From Hyunsoonleella aquatilis (lineage in GTDB: Bacteria > Bacteroidota > Bacteroidia > Flavobacteriales > Flavobacteriaceae): a stretch of DNA of 64,000 nt. Where the stretch lies: the NCBI RefSeq assembly GCF_014270105.1, contig NZ_JACNMF010000006.1, forward strand, positions 62,001-126,000, read 5' to 3'. Below, piece by piece: positions 15,519 to 23,343 of this stretch. A program made the position numbers and the translations under genes. The notes under the pieces are model-generated. The model ran no database searches and was not told where the DNA came from. It saw only the letters and a list, made by a program, of their open reading frames with translations. Each line of letters begins with the position of its first letter. Within the stretch, counting starts at the first letter, position 1.

Positions 15519-18104
15519 ATGGAACAAGGAATTTTTGAAAAGATTTTTAAGGAGCATATTAAAATAGAGACATCACAAAAAAGTATTGACGGTTTGTTTA
15601 CTCCTAGGATGAAGAATAAAACTGACTATAGCCCATATTATCAAAGAAATTATGTTTGGGATGAGAGTAAGGCTACTCATTTTATAGAAAGTATTTTTTT
15701 AGGAACAGAACTTCCTCCTCTAATCTTTTTCGAAAATGAAGACGGTATTGAAATAATTGATGGAAGACAACGGTACGAAACAATCTTTAGGTTCATGGAA
15801 AATGAGTTTTCTTTAAAGCTTAATGGATTAACGGTACTCACACAACTAAAAAATCTGAAGTATAACTCCCTTGGTAAGAAGTCAAACGATCTTCTAGAAC
15901 GGTTTTTAGAGTGTAAAATTAGAATCATTAACTTTCAAATTGTAAATCATCCTCCCCTTAAAATTGATCTTCAAGACAGAATAAAAAAAGAGATTTTTCT
16001 TAGATACAACTCTGGAATCACGCCTCTGAAAAGAGAAGAGGTTGATGATGCTAGGTATGACAAAGATGAGCTAACTAATTTTTTCAAAAAGAAGCTTAAT
16101 AATCAAAATACCCACCAGTTATTCCAAAGTACCCTATTTACTGGTTCAGACGTTATTTATAAAAAACACACCGTGGCGAAAATTATGAATCAAGTTAGGG
16201 TAGAGTTGGTTTTACCGAAATATCCAATTGAACAATTTTCAAAAGGTGGTGTCTCAAAGATCGTAGAGAAACTTTATGAGTTTTATATAACAAATAAAGA
16301 CAAATCTGATGAAAAGGTTTTTATTGGGTTTAGAGATAAACTGGAGTTTTTATCCAAAGTCATCAAAAAATCTAAAAAAAATGAACGGAAAGTTAATCAC
16401 CTTGGATTAAGGACATTGTTGTGGGGAATTGGTATTCTAGAAATAGAGGGGGTTAATGTTAAGTTTAAAAATGATTTGATAGAAAAGTCCTCTTTATTTA
16501 TTGATGAGAATATTAATTATTTTTCAACAGAATATAGTACAAGAAGAGAGAATATTTTTAACCGATATTTAATAGTGCAAACCTTTTTAGAAAATATTTT
16601 TGATGTTGACTTATCATCATATATTTCAACTAATTCAAAGTTTGACAAAGTAAAAAAAGGGCTTTCGCATAGAACTCCTAAGACTAAACTTGAAGAGTTG
16701 AATAATCTCGGTTTATCTAAACCTGAACCCTCTAATATGTCGATTGAAGATGTGGTTAGAAAAATGAATAGAAGAAAGTTTCTAGTAAGACCTTCATACC
16801 AGAGGATTGAAGTCATTAATCAACAGAAAAAATCATCAATAATTGAGAGTATTTTACTTAACATAAAGCTACCCCCTATCTTTATTTTTAAACGTTTAGA
16901 TGATGTTTATGAGGTAGTTGACGGTCAACAAAGACTGCTAACTTTATTGAGTTTTATTGGGGAATCGTATACAGATCAAAACGATAAGAAAATTTACTCA
17001 AAGGACAACAAATTCAAATTAAAAGACCTCAGGATATTGTCTGAATTGAATGGATTGAGCTTTGAAAATCTTACTGATAAAATGCAAGATAAATTATATG
17101 ATTTTCAACTTTATATTGTTGAAATTGACTCTTATAAAAATCCTTCTTTTGATCCAATTGATTTATTCATAAGACTAAACGATAAACCATATCCTATAAA
17201 ACAAAATTCTTTTGAAATGTGGAATTCTTGGGTTGACAAGGAAATCATTTCAAATATAAAAACATTAAAAAACGAATTATATCCGTGGTTTCACATAAAA
17301 ACAATCACAAAAAAAAGTGATAGAGATAGGATGGAAAACGAAGAACTAATTACTTCCTTTTGTTATGTGGAAATGGCTAAAGGTAATCTTGGTGATGTTA
17401 TTGATGTATATCAACGTGATAACATTGATCTTGAGAAGACAATTACATCTAAAATTAATGCTAGAATTAAAACAAAAAGTAGAATAAACAAACTTTTACT
17501 TGAAACCTCAAAAGACGAAAAGGTGAAAAAGGAATTTTTGGGTTCTATAAAAAATGTCAAGTCTAAAATCAAAAATTTAAAAACTATCTTAATTGACCGG
17601 AATCCACAAGAAAATGAATCTTTAGCCGATTTTTTAAAAACTGAATTGGATAAGATTGTTGTTGATGGCAATTCTAGAAAACTAAAAAACTTCTATTTAA
17701 TCTGGATCTTAATTTCAAAATCAAATTTTCAATTAGTTAAATTTAAAAGAAACGACATGAAAAAAGATCTTGTTAAAATGATTAAGTTTTACAATAAAAG
17801 TCATTTGAATTTTTCCAAAGATCTCGATTATAATTTGGTAGACAAGTTTGCTGAGGACTCTAAGTTCTTCATTAAAAACTACAGTCCTATTTCAACTAGA
17901 AAAAGAAAACTTACAATGGATGAAAAAAAATCATTGTTGGATGAACAAGGTGGTAAATCTTCTATTAGCGGAGCCACAATGTATATATGGGACGAGATCG
18001 AAGTCGACCATAAAGTCCCTATATCACTTCAAGGAAAAGATGAAATCGAAAATTTAGGTATTGCACATAAGATTGAAAATAGAGAAAAAGGCAGTAAGCT
18101 TTAA
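15519..18104 (+). CDS. Tandem DUF262-DUF262-HNH protein, probable anti-phage nuclease
   Basis: This 861-residue protein is unusually Lys/Asn/Ile-rich and AT-rich against its neighbours. Two DUF262 (ParB/sulfiredoxin-like) modules are visible. The first has YQRNYVW (41-47) and DGRQR (81-85); the second has SYQRIEV (Gln428-Arg429) and DGQQR (468-472). The last 60 residues form an HNH-like site: Asp830-His831 in EVDHKVPIS, Asn845 in IENLG, and NREKG (854-858). The cysteines that usually bind zinc are absent (KSSISG where CxxC is expected). DUF262 with a nuclease is the logic of GmrSD-type modification-dependent restriction and other defence proteins. It lies beside a restriction-modification pair and has its own promoter. 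Role inferred; domains seen. Confidence 0.8.
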   Translation: MEQGIFEKIFKEHIKIETSQKSIDGLFTPRMKNKTDYSPYYQRNYVWDESKATHFIESIFLGTELPPLIFFENEDGIEIIDGRQRYETIFRFMENEFSLKLNGLTVLTQLKNLKYNSLGKKSNDLLERFLECKIRIINFQIVNHPPLKIDLQDRIKKEIFLRYNSGITPLKREEVDDARYDKDELTNFFKKKLNNQNTHQLFQSTLFTGSDVIYKKHTVAKIMNQVRVELVLPKYPIEQFSKGGVSKIVEKLYEFYITNKDKSDEKVFIGFRDKLEFLSKVIKKSKKNERKVNHLGLRTLLWGIGILEIEGVNVKFKNDLIEKSSLFIDENINYFSTEYSTRRENIFNRYLIVQTFLENIFDVDLSSYISTNSKFDKVKKGLSHRTPKTKLEELNNLGLSKPEPSNMSIEDVVRKMNRRKFLVRPSYQRIEVINQQKKSSIIESILLNIKLPPIFIFKRLDDVYEVVDGQQRLLTLLSFIGESYTDQNDKKIYSKDNKFKLKDLRILSELNGLSFENLTDKMQDKLYDFQLYIVEIDSYKNPSFDPIDLFIRLNDKPYPIKQNSFEMWNSWVDKEIISNIKTLKNELYPWFHIKTITKKSDRDRMENEELITSFCYVEMAKGNLGDVIDVYQRDNIDLEKTITSKINARIKTKSRINKLLLETSKDEKVKKEFLGSIKNVKSKIKNLKTILIDRNPQENESLADFLKTELDKIVVDGNSRKLKNFYLIWILISKSNFQLVKFKRNDMKKDLVKMIKFYNKSHLNFSKDLDYNLVDKFAEDSKFFIKNYSPISTRKRKLTMDEKKSLLDEQGGKSSISGATMYIWDEIEVDHKVPISLQGKDEIENLGIAHKIENREKGSKL

Positions 18105-18129
18105 TGAAAAAAGTAAGAGCAAATAAGAG

Positions 18130-18150
18130 TTAAGCTTCAAAAAAGCTTAA
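18130..18150. terminator. Weak hairpin after the double-DUF262 gene
   Basis: TTAAGCTT and AAGCTTAA form a perfect 8-bp stem with a 5-base loop, 25 bases after the stop. No strong T run follows on the plus strand, so terminator function is uncertain. Confidence 0.3.
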
Positions 18151-18196
18151 AAACTGAATTGATACTCAATAAAATATACTAAAAGCGTTTTAAGAG

Positions 18197-18225
18197 ACCA
18201 ACCCCTTGGAAACCAAAGGGTTGGT
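18197..18225 (-). terminator. Stem-loop immediately 3' of the tRNA gene
   Basis: ACCAACCCCTTGG AAA CCAAAGGGTTGGT forms a 13-bp stem with one mismatch. It begins 3 bases after the tRNA 3' end on the minus strand. It could terminate the tRNA transcript or guide 3' processing; the following T tract is poor. Confidence 0.5.
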
Positions 18226-18228
18226 TAG

Positions 18229-18302
18229 TGGTCCCACCTGGGCTCGAACCAGGGACTTTCTGATTATGAGTCAGATACTCTAACCAACTGAGTTATAGGA
18301 CC
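18229..18302 (-). tRNA. tRNA with CAU anticodon, probably tRNA-Ile2 (lysidine-modified)
   Basis: The 74-base gene folds fully: acceptor GGTCCTA / TGGGACC (one G-T pair), D stem ACTC/GAGT, anticodon stem TCTGA/TCAGA with loop CTCATAA, T stem CCTGG/CCAGG with TTCGAGC, and discriminator A. The anticodon is CAU. C4-G69 and C5-G68 pairs are present, the positions E. coli TilS uses to pick tRNA-Ile2 over elongator tRNA-Met, which has U4-A69 and A5-U68. The 3' CCA is not encoded. Met is the alternative. Confidence 0.85.
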
Positions 18303-18379
18303 CATTGCAAATTAATTGCAATTCTCTTAAATAAAGAGTGTGCAATATTACTATATATTTTAAAATCCTACAAGAGAAT

Positions 18380-18784
18380 TTACCGCTTTATCTCTTGGCA
18401 CAACTCAATCAACACGCCATTGGAAGACTTGGGGTGTAGGAACGCCACCAACTTGTTATCCGCCCCTTTTTTGGGGGTTTCATTCAATACTTTAAATCCT
18501 TCTTCGGTCAATCGTTTTATCTCTGCTTCAATATCGTCCACATCAAATGCAATATGATGGATGCCCTCTCCTTTTTTTTCAATAAACTTGGCAATAGGGC
18601 TATCTTCTTTTGTGGCTTCCAGCAATTCTATTTTGTTCTCGCCAACCTTAAAAAAAGAGGTGCATACGCCCTCACTTTGTACTTCCTCCACTTTATAATG
18701 TGGTTTGCCAAAAAGCTTTTTAAATAAGGCGTTTGAGTCTTTTAAGCTCTTTACCGCTATCCCAATATGTTCTATTTTGTTCAT
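18380..18784 (-). CDS. mce: Methylmalonyl-CoA epimerase
   Basis: This 134-residue vicinal-oxygen-chelate protein interconverts the R and S forms of methylmalonyl-CoA, linking propionate and succinyl-CoA metabolism. Metal ligands are visible: His in KIEHIGIAV, His in GIHHIAFDV and Glu in GVLIELCQ, with the characteristic LLEATKEDSPIAKFIEKKGEG segment. It is divergent from rbfA and sits just beyond the tRNA. The methylmalonyl-CoA mutase genes are not in the window. Confidence 0.93.
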   Translation of the reverse strand: MNKIEHIGIAVKSLKDSNALFKKLFGKPHYKVEEVQSEGVCTSFFKVGENKIELLEATKEDSPIAKFIEKKGEGIHHIAFDVDDIEAEIKRLTEEGFKVLNETPKKGADNKLVAFLHPKSSNGVLIELCQEIKR

Positions 18785-18821
18785 TCCCTGTTACTTTTAA
18801 AGAAAGATACAAAATATGCAC

Positions 18822-18829
18822 TATTTTTG
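18822..18829 (+). promoter_or_regulatory. -7 box upstream of rbfA
   Basis: TATTTTTG matches TAnnTTTG exactly, 24 bases before the ATG at 18854. It also shows that the longer upstream frame from 18767 is not the real start. Confidence 0.5.
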
Positions 18830-18853
18830 CATCAAAGGTGTATCAATATTTCT

Positions 18854-19249
18854 ATGGAAGAAACGCAAAGACAGAAAAAAATAGGTTCGGTATTGCAACG
18901 TGATTTGGCCGATATTTTACAACGCTCGGCAACGGATGGTGGCATGCACGGGGTGATTATTTCGGTTTCAAAAGTAAAGGTGACCGTAGATTTGTCGGTG
19001 GCCAAAATATACCTGAGTATTTTTCCGAACGATAAAGGGAAGGAACTTGTTGAAGGCATTAGAAGCAATACCCCGCTTATTCGGCATGAATTGGCGCAAC
19101 GCACCAAGAACCAGTTAAGGCGCATGCCCCAATTGGAATTCTTCATTGACGATTCTTTGGAATATATTGACCGTATCGAACAATCCTTAAAAGGAAAGGA
19201 CAACCCTCTTGATAATCCCGATTTACTGGATAAAAGAAAAAAGTCTTAG
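18854..19249 (+). CDS. rbfA: 30S ribosome-binding factor A
   Basis: RbfA helps mature the 16S rRNA 5' end and cold-shock ribosomes. The start at 18854 gives MEETQRQKKIGSVLQRDLAD, the expected N-terminus, and 131 residues. The KH-like core is visible in VTVDLSVAKIYLSIFPND and RHELAQRTKNQLRRMPQLEFFIDDSLEY. The frame opens 29 codons earlier, but the -7 box falls inside that stretch. It is followed after 67 bases by a LolC/E-like permease. Confidence 0.95.
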   Translation: MEETQRQKKIGSVLQRDLADILQRSATDGGMHGVIISVSKVKVTVDLSVAKIYLSIFPNDKGKELVEGIRSNTPLIRHELAQRTKNQLRRMPQLEFFIDDSLEYIDRIEQSLKGKDNPLDNPDLLDKRKKS

Positions 19250-19316
19250 TCGGTTTAAAAAAACCTTCAATAATTACGTTATAGTTTTTAATTATCTTTT
19301 TTATTAGACAATAGTA

Positions 19317-20522
19317 TTGAATGTTCCGTTTTATATAGCTAAACGTTACCTGCGCTCCAAGAGCAGTAATAATGCTATTAATTTTATCACCATTATCGCC
19401 CTTATTGGCGTGGTTTTAGGCGCGGCATCCTTGTTTGTGGTGCTGTCTGGGTTTGCAGGATTAAAGGATTTTACCTTGCAATTTTCCACTATTGTTGATC
19501 CCGATTTAAAAGCCGAAACAACAATCGGGAAGTCTTTCGTATTGAGCTCCACCCAACGGAAACAGCTCGATGCGCTTGAAGATATTTCCCTATATTCCGA
19601 GGTGATTGAAGAACGGGTTGTCGTGCTCGCAGACGGTAAAAACTATCTGGCCAGTATCAGGGGCGTAGACGCTAATTATAACAAGGTAAACCCTATCGAT
19701 TCCGTAATTTCCTATGGCAGTTGGTTAGAGCAAAAAACCAATCAGATTGTAGCCGGGTGGGGCGTATCCCAAAACCTGTCTTTCGGGGTACTTGACTATG
19801 GAAAGGCCGTAAATCTCTATGTGCCAAAGCCAGGAACGGGCCAAATCGAATCCATTAAAAGTGCCTTTAATACGGTTCGCGCCATCAATGTGGGCATCTT
19901 CGATATCAATGAAAAATTAAACGATAACTATGTGTATGCGTCCATTAGTTTGGCAAGACGGTTGTTAAGTTATCAACCGAATCAAATTTCGGCCATTGAA
20001 TTCAAACTTAAAGAAGGGGCGGACGAAACTGCAGTAAAAACACAAATCCAAACTATTTTTGGGAATAACGTAGCACTAAAAAACCGTGTCCAACTCAATG
20101 ATGCCCTATATAAAATGCTAAACAGTGAAAATCTGTTGATTTATCTTTTGCTTACCCTCGTTTCGGCTTTATTGATATTTAACGTTGTTGGTTCCATCAT
20201 CATGATGATTCTCGAAAAAAAACCGTCGCTCAACACACTTTTCAATTTGGGCGTACCCATAAAAAATATGCGAAAGATTTTTTTTATACAGGGCTCGGCA
20301 ATTACGCTTATAGGTTGTGTAGTTGGTCTGCTTTTAGGGTTTTTGGTGGTGTTGCTTCAACAAACTTTCGGACTTGTTCCCATCACGCCAACCTTGGCCT
20401 ATCCTGTCAGTATAAAACTGGAAAACTTTGTCATCGTGTTCCTTACCATTTCGGTGTTGGGCATTTTATCTTCTAAAATAAGTGCTACGAAAATTACGGA
20501 GAAGTTGGTTACTGGGTATTGA
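19317..20522 (+). CDS. ABC transporter permease of the LolC/LolE (FtsX-like) type
   Basis: This 401-residue inner-membrane protein starts with TTG (MNVPFYIAKRYLRSK), which matches the conserved N-terminus of Bacteroidota homologues; no in-frame ATG lies nearby. One helix (about residues 21-45) is followed by a periplasmic MacB-like domain and three C-terminal helices (about 270-390) forming an FtsX domain. Such permeases extract lipoproteins from the inner membrane with a LolD ATPase, which is not adjacent. It is probably co-transcribed with rbfA. Confidence 0.85.
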   Translation: MNVPFYIAKRYLRSKSSNNAINFITIIALIGVVLGAASLFVVLSGFAGLKDFTLQFSTIVDPDLKAETTIGKSFVLSSTQRKQLDALEDISLYSEVIEERVVVLADGKNYLASIRGVDANYNKVNPIDSVISYGSWLEQKTNQIVAGWGVSQNLSFGVLDYGKAVNLYVPKPGTGQIESIKSAFNTVRAINVGIFDINEKLNDNYVYASISLARRLLSYQPNQISAIEFKLKEGADETAVKTQIQTIFGNNVALKNRVQLNDALYKMLNSENLLIYLLLTLVSALLIFNVVGSIIMMILEKKPSLNTLFNLGVPIKNMRKIFFIQGSAITLIGCVVGLLLGFLVVLLQQTFGLVPITPTLAYPVSIKLENFVIVFLTISVLGILSSKISATKITEKLVTGY

Positions 20523-20580
20523 TGTCTTGGGCGAGTTGCCATTTCCAAAAAAATGGCAACCGGCTTTCGGCAATCGCTTT

Positions 20581-20600
20581 CTCCCGATAGCTATCGGAAG
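20581..20600. repeat. Interspersed palindrome, CTCCCGATAGCTATCGG type
   Basis: CTCCCGATAGCTATCGGAAG is a near-perfect 20-base palindrome (one mismatch). A perfect version lies at 63757-63776. It sits in the gap between convergent genes. Confidence 0.6.
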
Positions 20601-20683
20601 AGGGAATTCAACAGACCCCCCGCTGAACGCAGTCTAAGCATGCCTCAATCCCTCTCGCGGGTAATATTTACATTGGTTTTTTC

Positions 20684-21811
20684 TTAATCAACGCCTAGTT
20701 TATTTGCCAATACGTTGGTAATAGCATCTTTATGCACGGTAATACTGATAGCTTTCAAACGCATGTAGCTTCCGCTAAAATATACATAACCACCATTGGC
20801 ATTTCTATTGACATCTGTTCCCCAACTGTTTTTTACCTTGTAATATTTAGTCCCATTTTGGTCTTTTAATATGCCCGTAATGTGCATTAAATGATCGTCG
20901 GTAGTGGTGAAGTTTTCAAATTCGTCCTGACGGTATTGTTGCGTAATTTGTTTTTCAGGATAAATGGCCTCTAAGGCTTTTTCGTTGTTTTCTGTTGATT
21001 CTGGAATTATTGCCACACCGCTTTCGGAGGAAAATGTTCGTTCACTCACATCGCAGTCTAACTCTACTGTAAATCCATTTTCCAGAGCATTGTCTATAGT
21101 TTGCATCATCTCATCCAAATTCACATTATAAAAACTGCCATAGCTCCAATTATCTGGAACGTTTAAAATAAATTTTGAATAAAATGGCGCATGTGTAAAC
21201 GATGTGATACTTACATAATCTGACGGATTAATTTTTGTCATTTCTAAAAACGACTGCGGTGTATAGGTTTTGCCATCATACTTAAATGTCTTTGGGTTTT
21301 CGCCAATATATGTCGAAAGCACAGCATCTATGGCTGGTTTCCATTTTTTGCTTAACTTTTTTCCTGGATTATCTACATAGGTTTCTACCATTCCTCTTAA
21401 AACTGCGACTAATTCAGCATGATTATGATAGGTTTCGCCTCCAAATAAACCACTAAATGCAGTATTCGGCACCAAGCCGTATTCTGCTACAGAATTAAGT
21501 ACATCGTGTGCTAAACCACCTTCACTAAATTGCGCTTTCCCTTGGCGCATCACAAAATTATCTGCCTTTTTGGGATAAGTATTGCGTACCGTGTACATTT
21601 CAGATAAGTCAATTTGCTGTCCTGTAAGTCTAATAATTTCAGATTCTAAAAACGACGTGCTTGAAAAGCTCCAACATGTCCCAGTGCGACCTTGACTAAT
21701 GACAGGCGTTGCTTCTAAATCAATAACTTCGGTAAACTGATAGGGCTCTTGCGCTTTAAGACATGTAAATGAAAGTGAAACTGTGAGTAGTGAAAAAATG
21801 AATTTAAACAT
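20684..21811 (-). CDS. Secreted C1-family (papain/bleomycin-hydrolase-like) cysteine peptidase
   Basis: This 375-residue protein has an N-terminal signal peptide (cleavage expected near LKAQ, residue 21). Catalytic residues are in the order of the C1 family: Gln40 and Cys46 in SQGRTGTCWSFS, His310 in DDHLMHITG and Asn328 in YKVKNSWG. The KNSWG and DHLMH motifs favour the bleomycin hydrolase (C1B) branch, aminopeptidases of broad specificity. The leader implies export to the periplasm, unlike cytosolic PepC enzymes. It stands alone. Confidence 0.88.
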   Translation of the reverse strand: MFKFIFSLLTVSLSFTCLKAQEPYQFTEVIDLEATPVISQGRTGTCWSFSSTSFLESEIIRLTGQQIDLSEMYTVRNTYPKKADNFVMRQGKAQFSEGGLAHDVLNSVAEYGLVPNTAFSGLFGGETYHNHAELVAVLRGMVETYVDNPGKKLSKKWKPAIDAVLSTYIGENPKTFKYDGKTYTPQSFLEMTKINPSDYVSITSFTHAPFYSKFILNVPDNWSYGSFYNVNLDEMMQTIDNALENGFTVELDCDVSERTFSSESGVAIIPESTENNEKALEAIYPEKQITQQYRQDEFENFTTTDDHLMHITGILKDQNGTKYYKVKNSWGTDVNRNANGGYVYFSGSYMRLKAISITVHKDAITNVLANKLGVD

Positions 21812-21887
21812 AGCGAGTGATACTTTTAGATAAATAGTATGGCTAAGGTATAGAAATGATTCTGCTTAAAACAACGACCAATATTGA

Positions 21888-22166
21888 TTATTTTTTTCGA
21901 TCAATATGGCCTAAATCCTTATCTGGCGCAATCACATCCCTAACTTGTCGTTTCAGTTCGGTAATTTCAGGAAAACCATTCATGTCTTTCCGCGACCAGA
22001 TTTTTTCATCATTGGCATAAACCTCAAAAATGCCTCCAGAGCAAGGAACCAATGTCAATTCATCGATTTCATCAGCAAAAGTAGTTAACAGTTCTTGGGA
22101 CATCCAAGTGGCGCGTAACATCCATCGGCATTGGGTGCAGTAGATAATTTTGATTCTATTTTCCAT
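21888..22166 (-). CDS. SelT/SelW/SelH (Rdx) family thioredoxin-like protein
   Basis: This 92-residue protein has the CxxC redox motif CTQC near the N-terminus (YCTQCRWMLRATWMSQELL), the family signature GGIFEVYAND...IWSRK, and a basic C-terminus. Rdx proteins are small thioredoxin-fold proteins thought to act in redox reactions; no selenocysteine is indicated because the second position is Cys. No partner gene is adjacent. Confidence 0.85.
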   Translation of the reverse strand: MENRIKIIYCTQCRWMLRATWMSQELLTTFADEIDELTLVPCSGGIFEVYANDEKIWSRKDMNGFPEITELKRQVRDVIAPDKDLGHIDRKK

Positions 22167-22222
22167 TAATCAATCTGGGTTTTAAAAGCTATGCTAAAGG
22201 AACAAAAAAAATTACACGGTGT

Positions 22223-22295
22223 TGTCATTCCTGCGAAGGCAGGAATCTAAAATCGTTACTAAGAGAGGTGGATTACTGCCTTCGCAGGAATGACA
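22223..22295. repeat. Inverted pair of REP-like 25-mers
   Basis: The left arm (22223-22247) and right arm (22271-22295) are reverse complements over 24 of 25 bases, separated by 23 bases. Each arm is itself a small hairpin around CTGCGAAGGCAG. This is the classic doublet layout of REP-type intergenic repeats. Confidence 0.75.
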
Positions 22296-22315
22296 GAACG
22301 TTTTTCAGGTGGTTC

Positions 22316-23311
22316 TTAGCTCGTAAACTCATATCCCGCAAATCGCTCCAAAACCTCATCAAACGTAGCAAAAACATCCTCGGAGTGGTCACTCGTCACC
22401 ATTTTCATGCGATAGTCCTTAAAATGCGGAATGCCTTTAAAGTAGTTGGTATAATGACGACGGGTTTCAAATACCCCAAGTTTTTCGCCTTTCCAATCAA
22501 TAGACATTTGTAAGTGGCGTCGTGCTGCTTCCACACGTTCTTCTAAAGAAATTGGAGGCAAATGTTCACCTGTTTCAAAATAATGTTTTACCTGTTTAAA
22601 AAACCAAGGGTTTCCTATACTAGCACGACCGATCATCGCACCGTCCAAACCGTAACTATCACGCATTTCTATCGCACGCTCGGGGGTATCCACGTCCCCG
22701 TTTCCAAATACAGGAATATGCATTCGCGGATTATTTTTTACCGCCGCAATCGGTTTCCAATCTGCATTACCTTTATACATTTGAGCGCGAGTACGGCCAT
22801 GGATGGCAATGGCTTTGCAACCCACATCCTGCAAGCGTTCGGCCACCTCAACAATTTTTATGGAATCGTGGTCCCATCCCAAACGGGTTTTTACCGTAAT
22901 GGGCAAATGGGTACGCTTCACCATTTCGGCCGTCAGTTTTTCCATCAAACAGATGTCCTTTAAAATACCGGCTCCAGCACCTTTGCTAACCACCTTTTTC
23001 ACCGGACAACCAAAGTTGATATCAATAATATCCGGGTTGGATTTTTCAACGATATCAATCGTTTGGAGCATACTGTCTAAATTCGCCCCAAAAACCTGAA
23101 TACCCACAGGACGCTCCTTTTCATAAATGTCCAGTTTCATCACACTTTTGGCCGCATTTCGTATCAACCCTTCACTGGACACAAATTCGGTATAGACCAC
23201 ATCGGCCCCCTGCTCCTTGCACAAGGCTCGGAACGGTGGGTCGCTCACATCTTCCATTGGCGCTAAAAGCAACGGAAAATCAGAGAGTTCTATGTTGTCT
23301 ATTTTGACCAC
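22316..23311 (-). CDS. dusB: tRNA-dihydrouridine synthase, DusB type
   Basis: The flavoenzyme reduces uridines in the tRNA D-loop with NADPH. The start codon is GTG (MVKIDNIELSDFPLLLAPM). The FMN-binding region LAPMEDVSDPPFR, the catalytic Cys in DINFGCPVKKVVSKGAGAG, and the FGNGDV and MIGRASIGNPW motifs are intact over 331 residues. A minus-strand TATTTTTG (23328-23335) lies 17 bases upstream as a likely -7 box. Confidence 0.94.
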   Translation of the reverse strand: MVKIDNIELSDFPLLLAPMEDVSDPPFRALCKEQGADVVYTEFVSSEGLIRNAAKSVMKLDIYEKERPVGIQVFGANLDSMLQTIDIVEKSNPDIIDINFGCPVKKVVSKGAGAGILKDICLMEKLTAEMVKRTHLPITVKTRLGWDHDSIKIVEVAERLQDVGCKAIAIHGRTRAQMYKGNADWKPIAAVKNNPRMHIPVFGNGDVDTPERAIEMRDSYGLDGAMIGRASIGNPWFFKQVKHYFETGEHLPPISLEERVEAARRHLQMSIDWKGEKLGVFETRRHYTNYFKGIPHFKDYRMKMVTSDHSEDVFATFDEVLERFAGYEFTS

Positions 23312-23327
23312 GTGTATAAATTTTGCG

Positions 23328-23335
23328 CAAAAATA
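23328..23335 (-). promoter_or_regulatory. -7 box upstream of dusB
   Basis: TATTTTTG on the minus strand, an exact TAnnTTTG match 17 bases before the GTG start. Confidence 0.45.
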
Positions 23336-23343
23336 AGTGAATT

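Noticed and set aside
15262-15519. 85-codon minus-strand frame between the methyltransferase and double-DUF262 genes
   Set aside because: It overlaps the best promoter in the window, has no recognisable motif, and its length is expected by chance in AT-rich DNA.
18229-18302. tRNA as a used attachment site for an integrating element
   Set aside because: No integrase and no second copy of the tRNA 3' end was found on the far side of the defence genes.
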